Of a DNA stretch of 47,335 nucleotides, positions 25,080 to 32,560 are shown one piece after another (position 1 is the stretch's first letter; each line of letters starts with the position of its first letter). The position numbers were made by a program, and so were the translations under genes. Location of the stretch: the NCBI RefSeq assembly GCF_900095265.1, contig NZ_LT607652.1:562978-610312 (forward strand), written 5' to 3'. The notes below the pieces were generated by a model that was not told the DNA's origin, ran no database searches, and saw nothing but the letters and a program-made list of their open reading frames with translations. Origin of the DNA: Janthinobacterium sp. UMAB-56. GTDB taxonomy: Bacteria > Pseudomonadota > Gammaproteobacteria > Burkholderiales > Burkholderiaceae_D.

Positions 25080-25865
25080 TTAATTCCCGCGCACCACGAT
25101 TTCCTGCACCTTCGGTTCGCGCTGACGCATGAAGCGCACGATGGAGTCGACGGTGACGACGTCGATCTGGCGCGTCATGCGGCGCTCGAACGGGTGATCG
25201 TCAAAAGCGATATTGGCACGGAACATGCGCGCGCCCAGCCGCGTGGCGGCGGGGATGCTGAGCGTTTGCGGCGCATAGCTGGCGCTGCGCAGCCAGGATT
25301 GCGCTTCGGCGCGCGTTTCGATCTTGCCAGGCTCGTTGCTGGCAGCGGCCAGGGTTTCCAGTACCCACTGGTTCGAATTCTGGTACTTGGTGGAAAACGG
25401 GTAGGCCAGCATATTGTAATGCGCCTCATGCAGGCGCTTGGGCGTGTTCGACGTCAGCAGGCGCGCCAGTTGCTGCTGCGTATCCTGGTCGGGAAGCAGG
25501 ATCAGGGTTTCATACATGAACACATCATCCATGAAAAAATTGCCCAAGCCTTCGTTGTACAGCGACGATTGCGCCGTGCCGCATTCATTGAGTTCATGCA
25601 CCACCAGCCAGCGCCCTTTCGGGTGGTCGCGCCAGGCCAGCGCCATGTGCGAATAGCGCAGCTTGTACTTCGACAGGTCTTGCCCGGCGCGCGCCAGCAG
25701 CGCCACTTGTGCACCCGAGGCATCGAGCGCCTGCAAGGTCTTTTGCGCCAGGTCCATCGATTTGACGAGGGTAGCTGCATCCGTTGGCTTATCCTCGCAC
25801 GAGCGCCCCGCATGGGCGGCACCGGCCAGGGCCAGGCTGATGAGAATGGCAGTCAGGCGTTTCAT
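25080..25865 (-). CDS. DUF2145 exported protein
   Basis: A 261-residue protein with a signal peptide (MKRLTAILISLALAGAAHAG) and the conserved DUF2145 pattern: YSHMALAWRD with His73, VVHELNECGT with Cys95, LYNEGLGNFFMDD, and YQNSNQWVLE at 161-170. The order His, then NSNQW, recalls permuted papain-like (YiiX/LRAT) enzymes, in which a His in SHxxx precedes an NC motif, but the nucleophilic Cys is not at that place here; this is a guess, not an assignment. The ATG at 25865 is chosen for the signal peptide. It lies only four bases after the stop of the first small exported paralog, so the three genes form an operon on the minus strand. Confidence 0.82.
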   Translation of the reverse strand: MKRLTAILISLALAGAAHAGRSCEDKPTDAATLVKSMDLAQKTLQALDASGAQVALLARAGQDLSKYKLRYSHMALAWRDHPKGRWLVVHELNECGTAQSSLYNEGLGNFFMDDVFMYETLILLPDQDTQQQLARLLTSNTPKRLHEAHYNMLAYPFSTKYQNSNQWVLETLAAASNEPGKIETRAEAQSWLRSASYAPQTLSIPAATRLGARMFRANIAFDDHPFERRMTRQIDVVTVDSIVRFMRQREPKVQEIVVRGN

Positions 25866-25869
25866 GGGT

Positions 25870-26286
25870 TCACGCTTTCGAATGGTGGAGGATGGCATTG
25901 CCGGCCGCGTTCGGCACATAGGCGATAGCCTTGCCTGACAGCACCAGCAGGTGGCCCGTCGAGACGGCCACCACGTTGACGACCGTGCCGGCCGCCAGCG
26001 ACAGGCCTTGCGTGGCCTTCTGGCTCAGTTTGACGGAGGCCGTGGCCGCCTGCGCGGCACCCTTGGCCGCGCTTTTCAGCACGAGGACGCTGCCGTCGGC
26101 CACATCTTCCACCTTGTCGATGACGATTTCACCGGCGGCGGCCAGTACCGACATTGAGCCGACCAGCACGATGGCCGAGGCCATGCTGGCGTTGTCGGAA
26201 GCGTTGGTGGTGTCGGAGTTGGCGGCCTGGGCCAATGGCGCCATGCTGGCGGCGCACAGCAGGGCAATCGCAAATACGTGTTTCAT
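25870..26286 (-). CDS. Small exported hydrophobic protein, paralog A
   Basis: A 138-residue protein of unknown function. It has a signal peptide ending near LAQAA, a Ser/Asn/Ala-rich stretch, and then three glycine-, valine- and alanine-rich hydrophobic segments. The last 45 residues match paralog B at 34 of 45 positions, counted by eye, including STGH, SGKAIA and the terminal LHHSK. The mature N-terminal part has diverged. It could be membrane-bound, an aggregating surface protein or a structural envelope component. The ATG at 26286 begins the signal peptide; the frame extends six codons upstream. It is second of three genes in the operon, 24 bases from paralog B and 4 from DUF2145. Confidence 0.78.
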   Translation of the reverse strand: MKHVFAIALLCAASMAPLAQAANSDTTNASDNASMASAIVLVGSMSVLAAAGEIVIDKVEDVADGSVLVLKSAAKGAAQAATASVKLSQKATQGLSLAAGTVVNVVAVSTGHLLVLSGKAIAYVPNAAGNAILHHSKA

Positions 26287-26310
26287 GGGATTTCCGTTCT
26301 TCATTGGTAC

Positions 26311-26733
26311 TTACACTTTGGAGTGGTGCAGCAGCGCCTTGCCCAGCTCGTTCGGGATGAAGGCGATGGCCTTGCCCGACATGACCAGCATGTGACCGGT
26401 CGACAGCGCCACCACATTGACTACGCTGCCGGCCGCCAGCGACAGGCCCTTGGCCGCTTGCGCGCTCATCTGGATGGACGCGCCACCCGCTTCGGAGGCG
26501 CCCTTGAGCACGATGACGATGCCTTCGCCCACCGTTTCCACGCTGGCGACGACCACCTGGCCGGAGGCGACCAGCATCGACAGCGAACCGCCGACGACGA
26601 CGGCGGACCCGTCGCTGAGGTTTTGCGAGCCTTTTGACAGGTTTTCCGACGCGGCGGCGTGGACCAGACCGGGCGCGGCCACCGAGAGCGTCAACAGCGA
26701 CAAGGACAGGCAGAGGGGCAGCAGGCGTTTCAT
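26311..26733 (-). CDS. Small exported hydrophobic protein, paralog B
   Basis: A 140-residue protein of unknown function, first gene of the three-gene unit. A signal peptide ends near GLVHAA, followed by SENLSKGSQNLSDGS and hydrophobic segments rich in Val, Gly, Ala and Ser, ending in the same LHHSK tail as paralog A. GGAG lies about nine bases before the ATG at 26733, supporting this start over one eight codons upstream. TACAAT (minus strand, 26772-26777) is a likely -10, and the GTAGCG palindromes lie just upstream of the -35 position. Tandem duplication followed by divergence of the front half is the simplest history. Confidence 0.78.
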   Translation of the reverse strand: MKRLLPLCLSLSLLTLSVAAPGLVHAAASENLSKGSQNLSDGSAVVVGGSLSMLVASGQVVVASVETVGEGIVIVLKGASEAGGASIQMSAQAAKGLSLAAGSVVNVVALSTGHMLVMSGKAIAFIPNELGKALLHHSKV

Positions 26734-26803
26734 GTGTTTCTCCTTCAAGTGTGCCAAGTGGCAACGCCATCATTGTAGACTGTGGGCAATTGGTCAATGA
26801 AAA

Positions 26804-26850
26804 CGCTACTCGTAGCGGGCAGGCAGACTACAGGTAGCGTATTGCGCTAC
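26804..26850. promoter_or_regulatory. Paired GTAGCG palindromes between paralog B and the XRE gene
   Basis: CGCTAC-TC-GTAGCG at 26804-26817 and GTAGCG-TATTG-CGCTAC at 26834-26850 place four copies of one hexamer in alternating orientation, their centres about 31 bases (three helical turns) apart, between two divergent genes. They are probably operators of the XRE regulator. The right-hand hairpin is followed by TTTTTT and could alternatively act as a plus-strand terminator. Confidence 0.62.
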
Positions 26851-26893
26851 TTTTTTGCTGCCAGAACCGATGTTATTTTTATAAAGGAAGTGC

Positions 26894-27637
26894 ATGCCGC
26901 AAACCCACGCCTTGATCGCAGCCTTGAAACGCCTGTTGAAAGCGCGCGCCGTCACCTATGCCGAGCTGGCCCAGCGCATCGGCGTGTCCGAAGCCAGCGT
27001 CAAGCGGATGTTTTCGCAGAAGCAATTTACGCTGCAGCGGCTGGACCAGATCCTGGTGGCCATCGGCAGCGATTTTCAGCAACTGGCGCTGGCTGTGCAG
27101 TCCGCCCAGGCCACGCCGACCCTGATCACGGGGCTGACGTATGCGCAGGAAAAGGAAATCATCGAGGACACGCGGCTGTTCGTGGTGGCAGTGTCCGCCC
27201 TGAACTTGCTGCCGCTGGAACAGATCGTCGCCATCTACGACATCAGCGAGGCGCAAGCCGTGAAATACCTGCTGCGCCTCGACAAGATCGGCTTTCTGGA
27301 ACTGCTGCCGAATAACCGGGTCAAACTGCTGGTGGCGCGCACGTTTGCTTGGATACCGAATGGTCCCATCCACACGTATTTCAAACAGGAAGCCTATGGT
27401 GATTATTTGAATTCGCAGTTCGACGGCGAGACGGAATTGCTGCGCCTGGTGAACGTGATGCTGTCGAAGAAATCCACGGCAGCTCTGCTGGAACGCCTTC
27501 AGCAAGTGGCGGTGGAATTCTCGCAGCAACATCAGGAGGACGCGCGCCTGCCTGGCGACGAGCGCCTGGCCATCAGCTTCATGCTGGCGGCGCGTCCCTG
27601 GATGCCGCAGACGTTCAAGGCGCTGCTAAGGCAGTGA
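26894..27637 (+). CDS. XRE-family helix-turn-helix regulator
   Basis: A 247-residue cytoplasmic regulator. The N-terminal HTH is seen at about 20-45 (TYAELAQRIGVSEASVKRMF), preceded by a basic helix. The C-terminal 170 residues are an all-helical effector or dimer domain with a second helix-turn-helix-like part (YDISEAQAVKYLLRLDKIGFLEL). AAGGAAG lies just before the ATG. Divergent from the exported-paralog operon and flanking the GTAGCG palindromes, it is the likely controller of that operon and of itself. The effector is unknown. It converges with DUF3999, with 24 bases between the stops. Confidence 0.85.
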   Translation: MPQTHALIAALKRLLKARAVTYAELAQRIGVSEASVKRMFSQKQFTLQRLDQILVAIGSDFQQLALAVQSAQATPTLITGLTYAQEKEIIEDTRLFVVAVSALNLLPLEQIVAIYDISEAQAVKYLLRLDKIGFLELLPNNRVKLLVARTFAWIPNGPIHTYFKQEAYGDYLNSQFDGETELLRLVNVMLSKKSTAALLERLQQVAVEFSQQHQEDARLPGDERLAISFMLAARPWMPQTFKALLRQ

Positions 27638-27661
27638 GGCAGCGATATCGCGGCCAGGCGG

Positions 27662-29116
27662 CTAGTGTTCCTGCTTGTCGGTACTGCCTTGTTCCTCTTT
27701 CATCTGCGACAGCAAACGCCAGGCGAAAAAGCCCAGCACGGCCACGCCCAGCAGAAGCGCGGCCCACAGTACGGCCAGGCGCAAGCCTGCGCCGTGTGGC
27801 GTCTTCTCGACAGGAACGTCGCTGGTCAGTGCCACAAGCTTGGCTGCCGTGGCGGCAGGCAGCGCCAGCAATTCCTCTGGCGTGAAACCGGGCGCGACCT
27901 GCGCCAGCGGCAGTGCTGCCGGCGTCGCGCCATTCCTGCCGAAGACCAGTTGATACGGCCCCTTGCCGCTGACCAGGAATACCAGGCTGGCTGGCGTCCA
28001 CCCTAGGCGCAAGACTGAGTCGCGGTGCGGATTTGTCCCGCTGTGATATTGCGGTCGCAGCACCCATTGCGCCGTTTGCACGACGGGCATGGACAGGTCG
28101 CCGGAAACGCGTTCCCTGCCATCCATGCTGATGCGGTAGAAGGTCGTGTTGAGCAGTGGTTCGAACTCGGCGGCCTGCGTGGCGCGCGCTTGCGGGCCCA
28201 GGTGCAGACGCCGGCGCGGCGCCGCGCTTGCCGGGCGATACACGCCCAGGGTGACGGGCATGGACGTGTTGCCCTCAGACAGTTGCAAGCCGATGCTGTC
28301 TGCAGGAATGGCGATCGGCGTGGCATACAGGCGCTCATCGACGCTCTTGCCCGCCGTCCCTTTCAATGCGATGGTGGCGCGTGGCGCGGCAACGGCGGTG
28401 ACACTGACCTGCTGCGCGGTGATGCCGGCGAAAGTGATGGGCTCGCCATATTGCCAGCTCAGCCGAGCATAGCGGAAGGCACGTGGCGCAAACTCGATGC
28501 GGTCGTTGGCCAGGGTTTGCGTGTCGCTGTTGCGCAGCCAGTTCAGGGTGGTAGTGGCGATCGCATCCCATTGTTTCAGGTCGTCGCTTACTTCCAGCAG
28601 CACTTGCGCATTGTAGTTGTCGGTTCCTGGCGGTAAGGTAAAACGCAGGGCGCCGATGCGGCTATCCTTGGCGGGTGGACCCGCATCGAGGATCAGCCCT
28701 TGCAAGCCCGGCGCTGCATCGGGTGCACTGCCGCCACGTGCCGTGACCGACAACAGGCGGCCGTCATTGCCGGTGCGGATATCCACGTTGTCCAGTTCGT
28801 AGTAGCCGATGTGTCTGCCGGTGACGGAAAAGATACGCATCGCCAGCGTGTCGCGCTGCGTGCGCGATTGCGCGGGCGGGGCCGCCAGGGAGAAGGCCAG
28901 CGGTTTGCCAGTACTGTCGAACAGGCGCACGTCGTCCAGGCTGGCCGAGCGCGCATGCAGGTAGACGTCGGTGGGCATGCTTATGCGGCTCAGGCCGGCG
29001 CCAGGCTGCGGCGTCAGCGTGATGCTCCAGCGATAGTCCTGCGGCCTGTCCTGGGGCGGCGCTGCCAGCGCGGCGCCTGCCACCAGCAGGCCGAAGCAGA
29101 TCAATGAAGGGTTCAT
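27662..29116 (-). CDS. DUF3999 exported, membrane-anchored protein
   Basis: A 484-residue protein with a signal peptide (MNPSLICFGLLVAGAALA) and a long periplasmic beta-rich region. One C-terminal helix (AVLWAALLLGVAVLGFFAWRLL split as LAVLWAALLL and GVAVLGFFAW) is followed by a short charged cytoplasmic tail. This is the DUF3999 family, function unknown. The ATG at 29116 overlaps the DUF2339 stop by four bases; the frame is open 84 codons further up, but those codons lie inside DUF2339 antisense-frame and look unlike protein. DUF3999 and DUF2339 are regularly neighbours and probably form one envelope complex. Confidence 0.88.
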   Translation of the reverse strand: MNPSLICFGLLVAGAALAAPPQDRPQDYRWSITLTPQPGAGLSRISMPTDVYLHARSASLDDVRLFDSTGKPLAFSLAAPPAQSRTQRDTLAMRIFSVTGRHIGYYELDNVDIRTGNDGRLLSVTARGGSAPDAAPGLQGLILDAGPPAKDSRIGALRFTLPPGTDNYNAQVLLEVSDDLKQWDAIATTTLNWLRNSDTQTLANDRIEFAPRAFRYARLSWQYGEPITFAGITAQQVSVTAVAAPRATIALKGTAGKSVDERLYATPIAIPADSIGLQLSEGNTSMPVTLGVYRPASAAPRRRLHLGPQARATQAAEFEPLLNTTFYRISMDGRERVSGDLSMPVVQTAQWVLRPQYHSGTNPHRDSVLRLGWTPASLVFLVSGKGPYQLVFGRNGATPAALPLAQVAPGFTPEELLALPAATAAKLVALTSDVPVEKTPHGAGLRLAVLWAALLLGVAVLGFFAWRLLSQMKEEQGSTDKQEH

Positions 29117-32100
29117 GCTGCTCCTTGTTGCGGTTCGGCTGGCGCTGGCGCGGCAGCCTTGGGGAAAGGCGCCAGGTAGCCGATCAAGACCATCAGCAAG
29201 CCGACACCGACAAAGGAGACGATGCGTTCGATACCGCCCACGTTCGACAAGTCGATCAGGAACAGTTTCAAGACGACCAGCCCCAGCAGCACAGCTCCCA
29301 GGCTCCATTGCTGGCGCCACTGCTGGCGGGCCGCGTGGCGCATCAGCAGCAGGGCCGTGATGCTCCACACCAGCGAAAGCAGCGCTTGCACGAACTGCGA
29401 GGCCAGCATGGCGTCAAAGGTGTACGGCACGTCCAGATAGTGCGAGACCGTGCGCAGCAGCATCAGGTTGAACCAGCCATACAGGCAGCACCCGGCCACG
29501 ACAGGCAAGCGCGTTTGCCACAGAGCCGGCAGGGGCATCTGGCCCGCCGGCAGCGAACGGTAGCTGGCGATGGCCAGCAGGACGGCGAAGCCCGTGCTCA
29601 AGTCCAGCGGATTGAGCAGTGGTAAATAGGGCAGGGGCGCCATGGCGCCATCGTCGAGAATATTCCACGCGGCGATCAGCAGCAGCGACCACAGCGCGCC
29701 CAGCGGTATCAGGGTGCGCTGGTACCACGTGGCAATTGGCGCCACAGGCCAGGCACCTGCGCGGCAGCGGCGGATCAGCCAGGCCAGCGCCAGCATCATG
29801 GCCCAGGCCGGCAAGTAGCGGGCCCAGGCGGGGCTAACGCTGTCTTCATGCTGTGCCAGCCAGGCGTTGACGCGCATGGCGCCTACGGGCCACAGCATTA
29901 GCCAGGGCGCTGCCGTGCGCAGCGTATGTACCAGGCGCAGCGCACGCACGTCGAGTGGCCAGCCGGCCTGCGGCCAGGCCAGCAGCAGGTATTCACCTGC
30001 CGCCAGGGCACTGGCCAGGGCCAGCCAGCTCAAGCCGGTCGGCAGGTAGTCGCGCAGGTACAGCGCCAGCAGCATGTTAGCGCTCCACATAAACAGACCC
30101 AGCCAGGCGGCCACGCTGAACCAGCGCAGTGGCGGCCAGTCCAGGCGCCGCGCCAGGATGGCGAACACGGGTGTCGTGACGCACACGGCAATCAGGTACA
30201 GCGCCAGCCAGTGTTCGCCCGCGTGCGGCTGCAGCTCCAGCTTGCCGTCGATCAGGTGCAGCAGCCAGCTGGTGAATGGCACGAGGATGGCGGCAAACCA
30301 CAGCAAGCCGCTCCACACCAGCAGCGGGCGCGCTACCAGAGCCAGCAGCGCGTCGCCGCCGCGCGCGCGCAGCGCAAGGAAACGGGCGCTGGCAAAGGCG
30401 GCGGCACCCAGCAGCAGGGCGCTGAGGAAGGAGCCGTCGAACAGGCTGGCCGGGTGCTGATCCCAGGCCCAGTTGGCGCGGCTGAGCATGATCATGCCAG
30501 CCAGCACCTGCACGGCGAGCAGCAGAGCGCGCGGCGCATGCCATGGTTCGCGTCGCGCCAGCGCCGCCAGCAAGGCTGCCACTGCCAGTGCGCTGACGGT
30601 CAGCAGGTTCAATTGCGTGACGCCATCCGTGCGCAGCAGGATTTCGCTCCAGATGCCGCCCAGCAGCCAGACCGTGGCGGCCGCCAGGAACAGCACGGAC
30701 AGGCTGCTCATGAATTCCGGATGCAAGTGGCTGGCGTGGCGGCGGAAATTGTAGGCCATCACCAGCGCGGCGGCAGCCAGCAGGGCGCAGCCGAGCCATA
30801 TATTGGCGTGCAGGGCAGTTGCCGTATCGAGTTCCTGCATGGCGACGAGGAAGGCTATCCAGGCAGCTGCCTGTACCAGCAGGCCGAAGGCCCAGGCCAG
30901 GGTCTGGCGCTGGCGCAAGCCGACCCAGACGATGCCCGCGCCTTCCAGCGCCCAGGCGGCGGACGTCCAGCGCCCGTCGAGGGCGAACGGGATGGCCAGG
31001 GTGCCAAACACGATGCCCAGCGCGAGGAAGGCTTCGGCCAGCAGGCGGAAGCCAACGCGGCGCCAGAGCGCCACGGCCAGCCCCGTGTAGCACAGGCCGG
31101 CAAGCAGCGCCGAAAACGCCAGGCCGAAGTGAAAGTGCCGGACCAGGCCGTATTGCAGGCCCATGGCCGCCAGCGGCGTGCCGAAGACGAGCGTGCCATC
31201 CACATAGTGCTTCAGGCGCGGCGCCTGGCGCGCGCAGTAAGCAATGGCGATGCCAATATAGAACAGCACGAACAGGATCAGGAACAGCTGCGTCGACAGA
31301 TAGTGCTCGGGCGTGTAGCGCAGCAAGCCCCAGGTGGTGGCGACGACGAAGGTGAAGCCAAAGCTCAGCACATTGAGCACGCGCCAGGCGCGCTTCAGGG
31401 CGATGGCGAAGACGCCCGCATTGAGCAGTGCGTAATAGCTGAACAGGCCGATATGGTTGCCGCTGCCCGTCGACACGAGCAGGGGCACGGCAAAACCACC
31501 GACGATGCCGAAGACGGCCAGCCAGACGGCGTTTTGCAGCACGGCCAGCAAACACGTGAACGCCGTCAGCACGAACAGCACGGCAAACGCCAGGCCGGCC
31601 GGGATCAACTCGTACAGGCGGAAGGCGCCGAACGTCACCAGCATCAGTATCGCCAGCGCCGTGCCCTGCAGCGGCAAGCTGATGCCGGGTCGGTTGAGGC
31701 GGATGCGCCAGGCCCAGGCCAGCAGGGCGATGTCCGCCAGTGCGATGCCAGCCAGGCGCAGCTCGATGGGCAGCGTCACCTGCGCCGACACATATTTGAG
31801 CAGGAAGCTGACGCCGAGAAACAGGATCAGCAAGCCGAGCTTGGCGACCAGGTTGCCGGTAAATAGCCAGTTCTTCGCCTTGGCGAAGAGGCCGTCCGGG
31901 CGCGCGATCCAGGTCGGGGTGTTGGGGGCGGCAGGTGCAGGCCTGGCTGTGGGCGATGTTGCCGATGCTGCCGATGGCAAGGGTGCGCAGGTGGGGGCTG
32001 GAGCAGCTGGCGCGACCTTTGCCAGTTCGATCGGCTCGACCACAGCCGCTTGCAGCACGGGAGCGGGCGGCGGCGCGGACACCGGCATGGCCACTGGCGC

Positions 32101-32313
32101 AATGCTATCGGGTACGGCGGGTACGGCGGGCACGGCAGCAGGTGCTTCGGCCTGGCCTTCCAACGCGCGCAGGCGCGCCTGCACGCTGTCGACGTCCTTG
32201 CGCAGGCGCGCCGTCAGCAACTCCAGATCGGCCACTTTCCTGCGGTACTGCAGCACCTGCACGAGGGCGGTGATCAGCAAGCCAAATATGATCAGCGATA
32301 GTAATCCAGACAT
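29113..32313 (-). CDS. DUF2339 large multi-pass membrane protein
   Basis: A 1066-residue membrane protein of the DUF2339 family, function unknown. After one N-terminal helix comes a coiled-coil-like segment (VADLELLTARLRKDVDSVQ, about 25-50), then a Pro/Ala-rich linker to about residue 130. The rest is an almost unbroken series of twenty or more transmembrane helices. The ATG at 32313 begins the first helix; an upstream in-frame start would add a basic, Pro-rich leader. Translationally coupled to DUF3999 by an ATGA overlap. No enzyme motif is visible, so transport or a structural envelope role remains open. Confidence 0.9.
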   Translation of the reverse strand: MSGLLSLIIFGLLITALVQVLQYRRKVADLELLTARLRKDVDSVQARLRALEGQAEAPAAVPAVPAVPDSIAPVAMPVSAPPPAPVLQAAVVEPIELAKVAPAAPAPTCAPLPSAASATSPTARPAPAAPNTPTWIARPDGLFAKAKNWLFTGNLVAKLGLLILFLGVSFLLKYVSAQVTLPIELRLAGIALADIALLAWAWRIRLNRPGISLPLQGTALAILMLVTFGAFRLYELIPAGLAFAVLFVLTAFTCLLAVLQNAVWLAVFGIVGGFAVPLLVSTGSGNHIGLFSYYALLNAGVFAIALKRAWRVLNVLSFGFTFVVATTWGLLRYTPEHYLSTQLFLILFVLFYIGIAIAYCARQAPRLKHYVDGTLVFGTPLAAMGLQYGLVRHFHFGLAFSALLAGLCYTGLAVALWRRVGFRLLAEAFLALGIVFGTLAIPFALDGRWTSAAWALEGAGIVWVGLRQRQTLAWAFGLLVQAAAWIAFLVAMQELDTATALHANIWLGCALLAAAALVMAYNFRRHASHLHPEFMSSLSVLFLAAATVWLLGGIWSEILLRTDGVTQLNLLTVSALAVAALLAALARREPWHAPRALLLAVQVLAGMIMLSRANWAWDQHPASLFDGSFLSALLLGAAAFASARFLALRARGGDALLALVARPLLVWSGLLWFAAILVPFTSWLLHLIDGKLELQPHAGEHWLALYLIAVCVTTPVFAILARRLDWPPLRWFSVAAWLGLFMWSANMLLALYLRDYLPTGLSWLALASALAAGEYLLLAWPQAGWPLDVRALRLVHTLRTAAPWLMLWPVGAMRVNAWLAQHEDSVSPAWARYLPAWAMMLALAWLIRRCRAGAWPVAPIATWYQRTLIPLGALWSLLLIAAWNILDDGAMAPLPYLPLLNPLDLSTGFAVLLAIASYRSLPAGQMPLPALWQTRLPVVAGCCLYGWFNLMLLRTVSHYLDVPYTFDAMLASQFVQALLSLVWSITALLLMRHAARQQWRQQWSLGAVLLGLVVLKLFLIDLSNVGGIERIVSFVGVGLLMVLIGYLAPFPKAAAPAPAEPQQGAA

Positions 32314-32560
32314 GGGGGCAGCTTTCCGGGTAGGGCAGGGCGAAGGCGCCCGATGTTTGCGCACATTACCTTATTATCAAGAAACAGGCGATTTCTGTTG
32401 CGTCAAGGCAAGTGCATGGAATGGCGTCAGCAAGGCATGGCCAGCATGACGCGGCCGGCAGTTTTCCGTATTGACGCCAAGCAAGATGACGACATTCAGA
32501 TTGTCGTGCGCAAGATAGTGCTGTATTTTAGCAATTCCTTCAGCCAGCCCCTCCCATGCC

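Noticed and set aside
26834..26857. Rho-independent terminator on the plus strand
   Set aside because: It fits the shape, but no plus-strand gene precedes it, and it pairs with a second palindrome of the same hexamer, so an operator is more likely.
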